A stretch of 64,000 nucleotides of DNA from GCA-2861595 sp035536185 (lineage in GTDB: Bacteria > Actinomycetota > Acidimicrobiia > Acidimicrobiales > GCA-2861595): contig DATLOM010000021.1 of assembly GCA_035536185.1 (NCBI GenBank), positions 98,709 to 162,708 of the forward strand, read 5' to 3'. The notes under the pieces are model-generated. The model saw nothing but the letters and a program-made list of their open reading frames with translations, made no database searches and was not told the DNA's origin. Position 1 is the stretch's first letter, and each line of letters starts with the position of its first letter. Made by a program: the position numbers and the translations under genes. Shown here one piece after another: positions 41,726 through 48,704 of this stretch.

Positions 41726-42246
41726 CGGCATGGGCCGGCCTCTACCTGGCCGGCTGCATCCTGCTGGTGGTCGCAGGTTGGGCCAAGGTGCGGGAGCCGG
41801 CGGCGACCGAGCGGGCGCTGGCCGGTGCCTCCGCAGGGTCTATGAGCGCCCCTTTCTGGGCCGTCAGGGCCGGTGGGCTGGTGGAGGTGGCTCTTGGGAT
41901 GACCGGCCTGTCCGCCGCCGCCCCCCGCCCCGCCGCGCTGGTAGCGCTCTGCTACACGGCGTTCGCAGGGTTCGTGGTCGTAGCTCTGGCCAGAGGAAGC
42001 GCCGGGCGCGGGTGCGGGTGCTTCGGCGCCGGGGCCGATGACGTCCCTCTCGGCCCTCTCCACGTCGTGGTGAACCTGGCGCTGGCCTCGGCCGCGGCGG
42101 CGGTGGCGGCCGGAGGAGGGCTGGCGGCGCCGGCGATGGAGCGGGCCGGGGTTTCCGTGCTGGCCGCGGTGCTGGCATGGGTCGTCTTCCAGGTGTTCGT
42201 GCCGCTGCCGCGGCTCATGGCCGTGGTGAGGGAGGCCCGCCGGTGA
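41722..42246 (+). CDS. MauE-like (DoxX-fold) membrane protein
   Basis: The 174 residues form four or five membrane helices, with the motif Cys98-Gly-Cys100-Phe-Gly (GRGCGCFGAG) between the third and fourth. This topology and the CGCFG motif are those of MauE, the membrane partner of MauD in forming the disulfides of methylamine dehydrogenase light chain. The GTG start overlaps the previous stop, and the stop overlaps the start of the Cys-rich gene (GTGA), so the partners are tightly coupled. Confidence 0.82.
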   Translation: MTAWAGLYLAGCILLVVAGWAKVREPAATERALAGASAGSMSAPFWAVRAGGLVEVALGMTGLSAAAPRPAALVALCYTAFAGFVVVALARGSAGRGCGCFGAGADDVPLGPLHVVVNLALASAAAAVAAGGGLAAPAMERAGVSVLAAVLAWVVFQVFVPLPRLMAVVREARR

Positions 42247-43598
42247 GCCAGTGGCTGGTGCAGCAGTCCTCCCGGTTCCTCGAGCGCCGGACCAGCCGGC
42301 GCGGCCTGTTGTCGAAAGCAACCCTGGCCGGCTCGGCGCTGGCGGTGGCACCGGCGGCCTACGTGCTGCGACCGGTCAGCGCCTACGCCGCCATCTGCGG
42401 GTGTGGCGGCCAGTCCTGCAACTGCGGGTCGGCGTGCTGCGACGGGTTCAGCGAGTTCTGTTGCTCGATGACCGGCATCAACGCCTGCCCCCCCGGCTCC
42501 TTCGCCGGGGGTTGGTGGAAGGCCGACAACTCCCCGTACTGCAACGGGGCCCGCTATTACATCGACTGCCACTCTCGCTGCACCTGTGACGGAGCCTGCG
42601 CCGGCGGCGGCTCGTTCTGCGGCCCGCCGTGCGACCAGCTGACCTGCCGGTGCGCCAAGGGCGACTGCAACCTGAGGCAGTCCGGCTGCGTGTCGTTCCG
42701 CTACGGCCAGTGCAACCAGCACATCGGCTGCGCCGGCCGGATCCTCTGCCGGACCGTGTCCTGCACGCCCCCCTGGCACATCGACGCCAGCTGTTCGACC
42801 ACCCCGATCACCGACAACCGCACCGCCCTCCACACCGCCGGGTGCGTCGACATCTCAGTGGTCGCCCTCGCCGGCGCGCCCGACGGGAAGGGATACTGGA
42901 TCGCCCAGTCCGACGGCGGCGTCTTCGCCTACGGCTCGGCCCAGTTCCACGGCTCGGCCGGATCGCTGCGGCTACGGGGGACCAAGCAGGTCGTGAGCCT
43001 GGCCGCCGACCCGGCCACCGGGGGTTACTGGCTCGGTGCCGCCGACGGAGGGGTCTTTGCTTACAACGCCCCCTTCACCGGTTCGCTGGGTGGGGCCCGG
43101 CTCAACAAGCCGGTGGCGGGGCTGGCCGGCGCCAGGGACGGTTCTGGCTACTGGATGGTGGGCTCGGACGGTGGCGTGTTCGCCTTCAACGTCCCCTTCT
43201 GGGGTTCCACGGGAGACCTTCGCCTGAACCAGCCGATCGTGGGCATTGCCGCCACCCCGGACAACGGCGGCTACTGGCTCCTCGCCTCCGACGGCGGCAT
43301 CTTCGCCTTCGGCAACGCCGGCTTCCACGGCACCTTGGCCGGCACCCGCCTGTCAGGTCGTGTGATCGGCATCGCCCCTACCCCCGACGGCGGGGGCTAC
43401 TGGCTGCTCGGGACCGACGGCGGCGTGTTCGCGTTCGGCAACGCCCCCTTCCTGGGCGGCCTGGCCGGCAAGGAAGCCGGTCCCGCCGCGGCAATAGCGG
43501 CCACCCCGAGCGGCGCCGGCTACTGGATCCTCGGCCGAGACGGCGTGGTCCACCCCTTCGGTGATGCCGCCCACTTCGGCGACCGCCGCCCAGGCTGA
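42243..43598 (+). CDS. Tat-exported Cys-rich MauA-like domain fused to a repeat propeller
   Basis: The 451-residue product has a Tat signal (Arg19-Arg20 in TSRRGLLSKATLAGSALA). A domain at 52-201 contains 26 cysteines. Its ACPPGSFAGGWWK...YYIDC pattern matches the light-chain (MauA) region around the first cofactor Trp. From about residue 206 come roughly six repeats of 38-40 residues of the form GYWLLASDGGIFAFGNA, probably a beta-propeller. The tryptophan that I recall pairing with it in tryptophan tryptophylquinone (before CFG) is Ser173 here. MauD- and MauE-like genes precede it, so it should be oxidised outside the cell. The substrate is unknown. Confidence 0.8.
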   Translation: MSQWLVQQSSRFLERRTSRRGLLSKATLAGSALAVAPAAYVLRPVSAYAAICGCGGQSCNCGSACCDGFSEFCCSMTGINACPPGSFAGGWWKADNSPYCNGARYYIDCHSRCTCDGACAGGGSFCGPPCDQLTCRCAKGDCNLRQSGCVSFRYGQCNQHIGCAGRILCRTVSCTPPWHIDASCSTTPITDNRTALHTAGCVDISVVALAGAPDGKGYWIAQSDGGVFAYGSAQFHGSAGSLRLRGTKQVVSLAADPATGGYWLGAADGGVFAYNAPFTGSLGGARLNKPVAGLAGARDGSGYWMVGSDGGVFAFNVPFWGSTGDLRLNQPIVGIAATPDNGGYWLLASDGGIFAFGNAGFHGTLAGTRLSGRVIGIAPTPDGGGYWLLGTDGGVFAFGNAPFLGGLAGKEAGPAAAIAATPSGAGYWILGRDGVVHPFGDAAHFGDRRPG

Positions 43599-44908
43599 CG
43601 ATCCGCGCTACCCGTTGGGCATCGATCAGGGTGACGAGGTGGCGCTCCAGGACGACCCGTCGCCACAGTCCTGAAGCGCCTTCGCGAGGGCCTTCCTCGT
43701 TTCGGATGGCGGCAGCGAAGACCAGTTGGCGCCCGACGATCTCCGGCACAGCGCTTTGAAGGGCATCCGCCGCTGTGGAGAATTGTGGCGCATGCTGCGA
43801 CGAGCAACTGGTGGAACGCGTTCTGCTTCGACGGGTACGGCGGCTTGTAGTCAGCCATCATCCGGCGTGTCGAAGGCACCGGATTCGGGTCGACGGGTGC
43901 TGGGGCAAGCGTGTGGTCGGACTCATCGAGGGCCATGAAACCCGCACGCTGGAGCCTGTGCTGCGCCATCGACATGTACTCCGGGTGGAGCTCGACGCCG
44001 ACGAAGCGACGACCGTGGCGGCCGGCGACGAGCACGGTGGTCCCGGAGCCGGCGAACGGGTCCAGGATGAGGTCGCCCGGCCTCGACGCGCTCAGGATGC
44101 ACGGCTCGATCAGCCCCGGCGGGAAGGTCGCGAAATGCCCCTTGGCCTCGGGCATGGCCTGCGTCTTGACATCCCACACGGTGCGCAGCCGCCGACCGTT
44201 CGGACCACGCACCGCGGCAACGTCGTAGAAGTACCGCTCGGACTTCGACAGCAGGAAGACGTACTCGTGGCTGCGGGTCGGCCGGTCACCGACGCTCTCG
44301 GGCTGAGCGTTCGGCTTGTTCCAGATCATGTCGGCGCGCAGGTACCAACCTGCTGCCTGTAGGCCGAAGGCGAGGCGCCACGGCACGCCTATCAAGTCCT
44401 TTGGCTTGAGCCCGTCGGGCGTCGGCGGGCGGATGTCCATGGCCCGAGCGCGGTTCTTCTTGTCGGGGGCACGCCACGTTCGCCCGCCGGACGTGTAGCT
44501 GTCCCCGATGTTCAACCACAGGGTCCCGTCCTTGCGTAGGACTCGCCGAACCTCGTCGAAGGTGCGAGTGAGGGCCTTGATGAAGCCTTCGACGCTGTCT
44601 TCGAGCCCGATCTGCCCCTCGATGCCGTAGTTGCGGAGCGACCAATAGGGCGGCGATGTGACGACCGTCTGCACGGAGTCCTCGGGGAAGGCAGCGAGGA
44701 TCTGGGTGGCATCACCGCACACAAGCGCGGACGGCGATCGGCGAGAGGTCAGAGCCTCGTATCGCCGATCGAGACTCCCGTCGTCCCCGGTCGGACGGTG
44801 CGACAGGACACGGAACCGCGGTGGTGGTTCTCGCAGCGCTCCCATCCTTGCCAGGGTAACGCCCGGCTCCTCTGTCCTCGGGGACTCGATCTCCAGCCAG
44901 TGTCTCAT
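43520..44908 (-). CDS. Orphan site-specific DNA methyltransferase, C-terminus frameshifted
   Basis: Motif IV TSPPYWSLRNYG and, after it, motif I DPFAGSGTTVLVAGR identify a beta-class N4-cytosine or N6-adenine DNA methyltransferase. The order IV-then-I and the EYVFLLSKSERYFYD segment fit. Catalytic parts are intact. Near 43770 one extra base seems to switch frame: the other frame continues ALQSAVPEIVGRQLVFAAAI through VTLIDAQRVARIVS, ending at the neighbour's stop, while the annotated frame gives an Arg/Pro/Cys-rich tail to 43520. The start at 44908 is uncertain (ATG 44995 is upstream). No restriction enzyme is nearby. Confidence 0.78.
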   Translation of the reverse strand: MRHWLEIESPRTEEPGVTLARMGALREPPPRFRVLSHRPTGDDGSLDRRYEALTSRRSPSALVCGDATQILAAFPEDSVQTVVTSPPYWSLRNYGIEGQIGLEDSVEGFIKALTRTFDEVRRVLRKDGTLWLNIGDSYTSGGRTWRAPDKKNRARAMDIRPPTPDGLKPKDLIGVPWRLAFGLQAAGWYLRADMIWNKPNAQPESVGDRPTRSHEYVFLLSKSERYFYDVAAVRGPNGRRLRTVWDVKTQAMPEAKGHFATFPPGLIEPCILSASRPGDLILDPFAGSGTTVLVAGRHGRRFVGVELHPEYMSMAQHRLQRAGFMALDESDHTLAPAPVDPNPVPSTRRMMADYKPPYPSKQNAFHQLLVAACATILHSGGCPSKRCAGDRRAPTGLRCRHPKRGRPSRRRFRTVATGRPGAPPRHPDRCPTGSADRQPGRRSPKWAASPKGWTTPSRPRIQ

Positions 44909-44969
44909 CGGGCGTGGGCACAGTCCGCGGCTCAGCGGTTCGTCACATGTCGTCCGTACCCTGCGTACC

Positions 44970-45635
44970 ATGACGAGCGTGACGAGCCTGCTCATCGGAC
45001 GGGGGATCTACGACCCCACCGAAGCTGCGCGATTGGTGAGGGTGCATCCCGACACGCTCGCACGATGGACAACTGGCAAGGACCCGCTCCTGACGGCTGC
45101 CTTCGAGCGGTTCTTCGACTTCGACGATCTTGTGAGCCTGCTCGTGATCTCCGAACTCTGGCGGCGCAAGGTCCTCACGAGCGAGATTCGGCGTGGAATC
45201 GAGGTGTTGGCGCAGGAGCTAGGCGTCGATAGGCCGCTTGCGCACATGGATGCGCCGAAGCGGCTAGCGACAGTCGGTAGGGCCTTCTTCGCCGACATCG
45301 GCGAGTGGGCTGACGCAGGCAAGGGCTTCCAGCTTGCGTTCCAACCCATGATCGAGCCGGTCCTCCGTCCACTCGAGTACGACACGCAAGGCATGGCTCA
45401 CCTGTGGAGACCGCTCCCGTTCGTGACAGCAACACCTGCCGTGCAGGCCGGCACGCCGTGCATTGAGTCAACCCGGGTACCGACGGCAACCATCGAGGGT
45501 CTTGTTCATGTCGGCGAGGCCCTCGACGACATCGCGTTCGACCTGGACTTGGAGATCGAACAGATCGAAGCCGCTCTTCGGTTCGAGGCGGCACTACGCG
45601 ACCAGCTGCTCGCCGAGACGATCTTGGCTCAGTAG
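44970..45635 (+). CDS. VapB45-like antitoxin with MerR-type helix-turn-helix and DUF433
   Basis: The 221-residue protein starts MTSVTSLLIGRGIYDPTEAA and has an N-terminal helix-turn-helix (EAARLVRVHPDTLARWT). The C-terminal DUF433 segment reads GTPCIESTRVPTATIEGLV, then EALDDIAFDLDLEIEQIEA. Length and order match the mycobacterial VapB45 pattern as I recall it. A PIN-like toxin follows 30 bases later. Base composition is lower in GC than in neighbouring core genes. Confidence 0.82.
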   Translation: MTSVTSLLIGRGIYDPTEAARLVRVHPDTLARWTTGKDPLLTAAFERFFDFDDLVSLLVISELWRRKVLTSEIRRGIEVLAQELGVDRPLAHMDAPKRLATVGRAFFADIGEWADAGKGFQLAFQPMIEPVLRPLEYDTQGMAHLWRPLPFVTATPAVQAGTPCIESTRVPTATIEGLVHVGEALDDIAFDLDLEIEQIEAALRFEAALRDQLLAETILAQ

Positions 45636-45664
45636 GAGATCGCACCGCGCCGGGGCGACCCGCC

Positions 45665-45955
45665 ATCAGGCTGCTCTTCGATGAACTGCTGTCGTGGCGT
45701 GTCGCACGTGCGCTGCGAGAGCTGGGCATCAGAGCGAGCCACGTCGGCCATGAGGGCGACAAGGCGCCGCCGCGCGGTTCAGGGGACGCCGCCGTTCTTG
45801 AGCACGCGAGGCAGACGAACCAGGTGGTCGTCACGTCGAACCACGACATGATCCTCCTCTGCGCTGAGGAGAACGAGTCGGTCATCTGGATTGACCCCCG
45901 AGGTCGCCAGTTGAAGCGGGCGGAGTTTCGTGCCGCTTGTGTTCGGTCGTGTTGA
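45665..45955 (+). CDS. PIN-like (DUF5615) toxin without a canonical start codon
   Basis: From 45665 the frame reads (I)RLLFDELLSWRVARALREL, then TNQVVVTSNHDMILL and VIWIDPRGRQL. The early Asp-Glu and the NHD/TSNHD aspartates fit a PIN-like RNase of the VapC45/DUF5615 group (96 residues). The codon where homologues begin is ATC at 45665. No ATG, GTG or TTG lies in frame between the antitoxin stop and this point, so the gene may be silenced or use a rare start. Confidence 0.65.
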   Translation: MRLLFDELLSWRVARALRELGIRASHVGHEGDKAPPRGSGDAAVLEHARQTNQVVVTSNHDMILLCAEENESVIWIDPRGRQLKRAEFRAACVRSC

Positions 45956-46003
45956 GGAGTGGCAGGATCTGCGCGCGCCCCGTCGTCGGTACGCTGGATC
46001 TCG

Positions 46004-46237
46004 ATGTCGAGGCTTGACCGGATCACTTCGGACCCTTTGGTCTGCCACGGCCAGCCGACGATCCGTGGGCTCCGGTACCCGGTGGCCACGCTCCTCGACC
46101 TCCTCGCCTCCGGCATGACGATCGAGGAGATCATCGAAGACCATCCCGACCTTGAGCGCGACGATCTCCTGGCCGCGCTTGAGTTCGGCGCCCTCACCTC
46201 CGGGATGCGTCGGGTGGTACCCCTCGGCGCTGCGTGA
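46004..46237 (+). CDS. DUF433 antitoxin
   Basis: The 77-residue protein reads MSRLDRITSDPLVCHGQPTI, then RGLRYPVATLLDLLASGMT and EEIIEDHPDLERDDLLAALE, the complete DUF433 pattern with its winged-helix fold. It overlaps the next gene by four bases (GTGA), the usual arrangement for DUF433/DUF5615 toxin-antitoxin pairs. The frame opens upstream, but this ATG fits the family start. Confidence 0.9.
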   Translation: MSRLDRITSDPLVCHGQPTIRGLRYPVATLLDLLASGMTIEEIIEDHPDLERDDLLAALEFGALTSGMRRVVPLGAA

Positions 46238-46593
46238 GGTTCCTCCTCGACGCCCAACTCCCGTCCCGCTTGGCCCGGCAGCTGGCGTCCGGTGGACACG
46301 ACGTCGTGCACACCTCGGAGCTACCGGACGGCAATCGGACAAGCGACGCCGAGATCGCCCACCGCGCGGACGCCGAGGACCGGGTGGTGGTCACCAAGGA
46401 CAGCGACTTTCGCGACGGCCACCTTCTCAGGTCCACGCCCCGTCGGCTGCTCATCGTCGCCACCGGCAACATCAGCAACGACGACCTCCTAGCGTTGTTC
46501 AGCGAGCATCTCGACGCCATCGTCGCTGCGCTTGACGAAGTGCGCTTCGTGGAGTTGCGGCCCGATCAGCTCGTGGTCCACGAGAAGCCCTAA
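46234..46593 (+). CDS. DUF5615 PIN-like toxin
   Basis: The 119-residue product begins MRFLLDAQLPSRLARQLASG and continues HDVVHTSELPDGNRTSDAEI and DRVVVTKDSDF, the DUF5615 PIN-like signature with conserved aspartates (LLDAQLP, KDSDF). Such proteins act as RNases or related nucleases in toxin-antitoxin pairs. It has a full start (GTG, overlapping the antitoxin) and normal length, unlike the toxin of the preceding pair. Confidence 0.9.
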   Translation: MRFLLDAQLPSRLARQLASGGHDVVHTSELPDGNRTSDAEIAHRADAEDRVVVTKDSDFRDGHLLRSTPRRLLIVATGNISNDDLLALFSEHLDAIVAALDEVRFVELRPDQLVVHEKP

Positions 46594-46718
46594 CGCCAAG
46601 GAGCCGCGTTCGAGAGCCCGATCGTCGATCGGCTGGCTCCGAAACTGGGCGATCGGCACGTGGGTGGTGTCGCACACAGGCCGCTGGCTTGCTGTGACGG
46701 AGCGCGACCGACCGACAC
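46594..46718. other. Non-coding stretch downstream of the second toxin
   Basis: No gene is evident. It contains a perfect 15-base palindrome, CCGATCG-T-CGATCGG, at 46618-46632 that might act in termination of the toxin-antitoxin transcript. Confidence 0.35.
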
Positions 46719-46997
46719 TTATGCGGTGGTGTCGTGCGCCTCCTCCGTGCGACCAGTTTCAAGTGCCTCACATTCGCGCCTTGCAATCGGGAGCACCCCG
46801 CCAGCCCGACGGCAGCGACCGAGACGGGTGCGTCGACACCGGTAGTTCGCACTCTCACTACCCCAGCTTGCCGCAGCCGGCCCGAGCGGACCGGTAGCGA
46901 CCCCAGCGGCTTCCAAGATCGCCTGCAGGCGGTCGACGCGTTCGGAGTCTTCGCGCACGTAGGAGATGAAGGCATGGGGTTCAGCGGCCTTCGCCAC
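46719..46997 (-). pseudogene. TIR-domain gene remnant
   Basis: From a GTG at 46997 the frame gives VAKAAEPHAFISYVREDSER, then VDRLQAILEAAG, the first strand and helix of a TIR domain (AFISY with acidic residues after it). The expected next strand is not found; sequence becomes Arg/Ser/Cys-rich and stops after 92 residues. I judge this a truncated or frameshifted remnant of a TIR protein, such as those of bacterial immune systems. No intact catalytic Glu region was found. Confidence 0.5.
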
Positions 46998-47121
46998 GAG
47001 CCAGAGCCTAAGGTACGTCGATCCCTCGGGACATCGCCTGACGTGGGGCGTCGCCAGGTCACCAACTTCTGACCGCACGCGAGCAGGTGCCGGATGAATG
47101 GCGGATGCTCCGCTGACGCGC

Positions 47122-47162
47122 AAGAGGCTGGTCAAGGACGTGGTAGCCCTGACCAGCCTCTT
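47122..47162 (-). terminator. Hairpin downstream of tRNA-Gly
   Basis: A perfect 13-base inverted repeat (AAGAGGCTGGTCA, 47122-47134, with its complement at 47150-47162) encloses a 15-base loop, nine bases after the 3' end of the tRNA on the transcribed strand. There is no U-tract, so it may work as a weak or Rho-assisted terminator. Confidence 0.6.
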
Positions 47163-47170
47163 CACGAGAG

Positions 47171-47241
47171 AGCGGGCGACGGGAATCGAACCCGCGTTCT
47201 CAGCTTGGGAAGCTGATGTTCTGCCGCTGAACTACGCCCGC
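47171..47241 (-). tRNA. tRNA-Gly (anticodon CCC)
   Basis: Read on the minus strand, the acceptor stem GCGGGCG (5' end 47241) pairs with CGCCCGC (3' end), the D stem is GTTC/GAAC, the anticodon stem TCAGC/GCTGA encloses the loop TTCCCAA with anticodon CCC (decoding GGG), and the T arm contains GGTTCGATTCC. The discriminator base is at 47171. CCA is not encoded. It borders the accessory islet to its left. Confidence 0.93.
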
Positions 47242-47356
47242 GGGGATCCGTACTGTAGCGGGTGGGGCGTCGTCAACATTGTGGCGTCCAGGGTTCATTT
47301 TTCCGAAACACCGCGGCAATCTGGCGGCTTTAGCTTGCGCAGCAGTGGAAGTAGTC

Positions 47357-47866
47357 ATGCTCCGGTGGCCCGTCGAGAGTGCCCGTCGAGCCGCTCTGGT
47401 GGCGGCGCAGGCGCCCAGGTTGCTGCTCGTGGAGGGTGGATCGCCGGCCCCCCAGGCGGAGGATTGCCTGGAGGACTGGTTGCGGGTGCCGGCGTCGGAG
47501 GAGGACCTCCGGGCGCGAGCGGAGGCGCTGGCTCTTCGGGCGAAGGCTCACGTCTCGACGGTTCCCATGCTCGACCCCGATGGCCTCCTGCGGTTCGGCA
47601 ATCGCTGGGTGCCCCTCCCGCCGGTCGAGGTCCGGCTGATGGGCGCGCTGCTGGAGCGCTTCGGCACTGTCGTCCACCGGGAAGCCTTGGCCCGTGCCGG
47701 GTGGCCCGACGGCGCTCCGGGTCGTAACGCCTTGGACGTCCACGTCCTGCGCCTCCGCCGGCGCCTCGACACCGTCGATCTGGCCATCCGCACCATCCGG
47801 TCCCGCGGGTACCTGCTCGAGCGAGCCTGCACCGGGGTGCGACAGGTTCAGGCCCAGGAGGCTTAG
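47357..47866 (+). CDS. Orphan winged-helix (OmpR/PhoB-type) transcriptional regulator
   Basis: The 169-residue protein has a C-terminal winged-helix domain: LPPVEVRLMGALLERFGTVV, then RNALDVHVLRLRRRLDTVDL and IRTIRSRGYLLE, the PhoB-type recognition helix and wing. The N-terminal 65 residues look like the tail of a response-regulator receiver (EDCLEDWLRVPASEEDLRA) but lack the phospho-acceptor Asp region. There is no sensor kinase nearby. ATG 47357 follows GGAAG. Confidence 0.78.
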   Translation: MLRWPVESARRAALVAAQAPRLLLVEGGSPAPQAEDCLEDWLRVPASEEDLRARAEALALRAKAHVSTVPMLDPDGLLRFGNRWVPLPPVEVRLMGALLERFGTVVHREALARAGWPDGAPGRNALDVHVLRLRRRLDTVDLAIRTIRSRGYLLERACTGVRQVQAQEA

Positions 47867-47913
47867 CCGCCACCTGTACACGGCCGTGCCGGGCCAGGAC
47901 CAGGAGCGACCCG

Positions 47914-47947
47914 AGGTGTTAGGTGTCAGGTGTCAGGTGTCAGGTGG
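47914..47947. repeat. Short tandem repeat across the gpmA stop codon
   Basis: About 4.7 copies of a 7-base unit (AGGTGTC on the plus strand; CACCT-containing on the gene strand) run from 47914 to 47947, with one TT variant at the left. The gpmA stop codon (47940-47942) lies inside the array. It may be a slippage-prone site. Confidence 0.8.
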
Positions 47948-48680
47948 CCTGGCGGGCCGTCTCCTCGGCCCGGCGGCGGATCTCCTCGGCGTCGCCCAGC
48001 AGGCGATCGGACACGGGCCGTATGTCGTCGTCGAGGTCGAACACCCACGGCACACCGGTGGGGATCTCCAGCTGGGTGATCTGCTCGTCGGGGATGTCCT
48101 TGAGGTGCTTCACCAGGGCCCGGAGGCTGTTTCCGTGGGCTGAGATCATCACCACCTTGCGCAACCGCAGGTCGGGCACCACCGCGTCGTACCAGTACGG
48201 GAGCATGCGCCGGCCCACGTCCTTCAGGCACTCGGTGGCGGGCAGTACCTCGGGCGCCAGGTCCCCGTACATCGGATCGTTGCGGGGGTGGCGAGCGTCG
48301 TCCTCGCCCACCGGCGGCGGGGGCACGTCGTAGCTGCGGCGCCAGGCCTGCACCGCCTCGACGCCGAACTTCTCGGTGGTCTCCTTCTTGTTGAGACCCT
48401 GCAGGGCGCCGTAGTGACGCTCGTTGAGGCGCCAGTGCCGCCGCACCGGGACCCACACGAGGTCCATGACCTCCAAGACCAGATTTGCCGTGCGAATGGC
48501 CCTCTTCTGCATGGAGGTGTAGACGACATCCACCCCGATACCCGCCGCCACCAGCAGCTTACCGGCGTCGCGGGACTCCGCCTCCCCCCGTTCGGTGAGG
48601 TCGCAGTCGTACCAGCCGGTGAACAGATTCAGGTCGTTCCACGTGCTCTGTCCGTGTCGGAGCAACACCAGGGTCGTCAC
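47940..48680 (-). CDS. gpmA: 2,3-bisphosphoglycerate-dependent phosphoglycerate mutase
   Basis: GpmA interconverts 3- and 2-phosphoglycerate in glycolysis and gluconeogenesis. The 246 residues contain LVLLRHGQSTWN (catalytic His), WRLNERHYGALQGLNK, and VVMISAHGNSLRAL (second His), the full cofactor-dependent PGM signature. The GTG at 48680 matches family starts. It is divergent from the carboxypeptidase gene, and the regulator lies downstream. Confidence 0.95.
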   Translation of the reverse strand: MTTLVLLRHGQSTWNDLNLFTGWYDCDLTERGEAESRDAGKLLVAAGIGVDVVYTSMQKRAIRTANLVLEVMDLVWVPVRRHWRLNERHYGALQGLNKKETTEKFGVEAVQAWRRSYDVPPPPVGEDDARHPRNDPMYGDLAPEVLPATECLKDVGRRMLPYWYDAVVPDLRLRKVVMISAHGNSLRALVKHLKDIPDEQITQLEIPTGVPWVFDLDDDIRPVSDRLLGDAEEIRRRAEETARQAT

Positions 48681-48704
48681 GGCCCCGAACCGTAATGTGC
48701 ACGA

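Noticed and set aside
47098..47727. Plus-strand frame spanning the tRNA-Gly region and the start of the winged-helix gene
   Set aside because: It reads through a clear tRNA gene and has no domain; the winged-helix motifs lie in another frame.
48636..48651. CACGTG-containing site near gpmA considered as parS
   Set aside because: CGTTCCACGTGCTCTG has poor flanking matches on the right side; it lies in coding sequence far from parAB.
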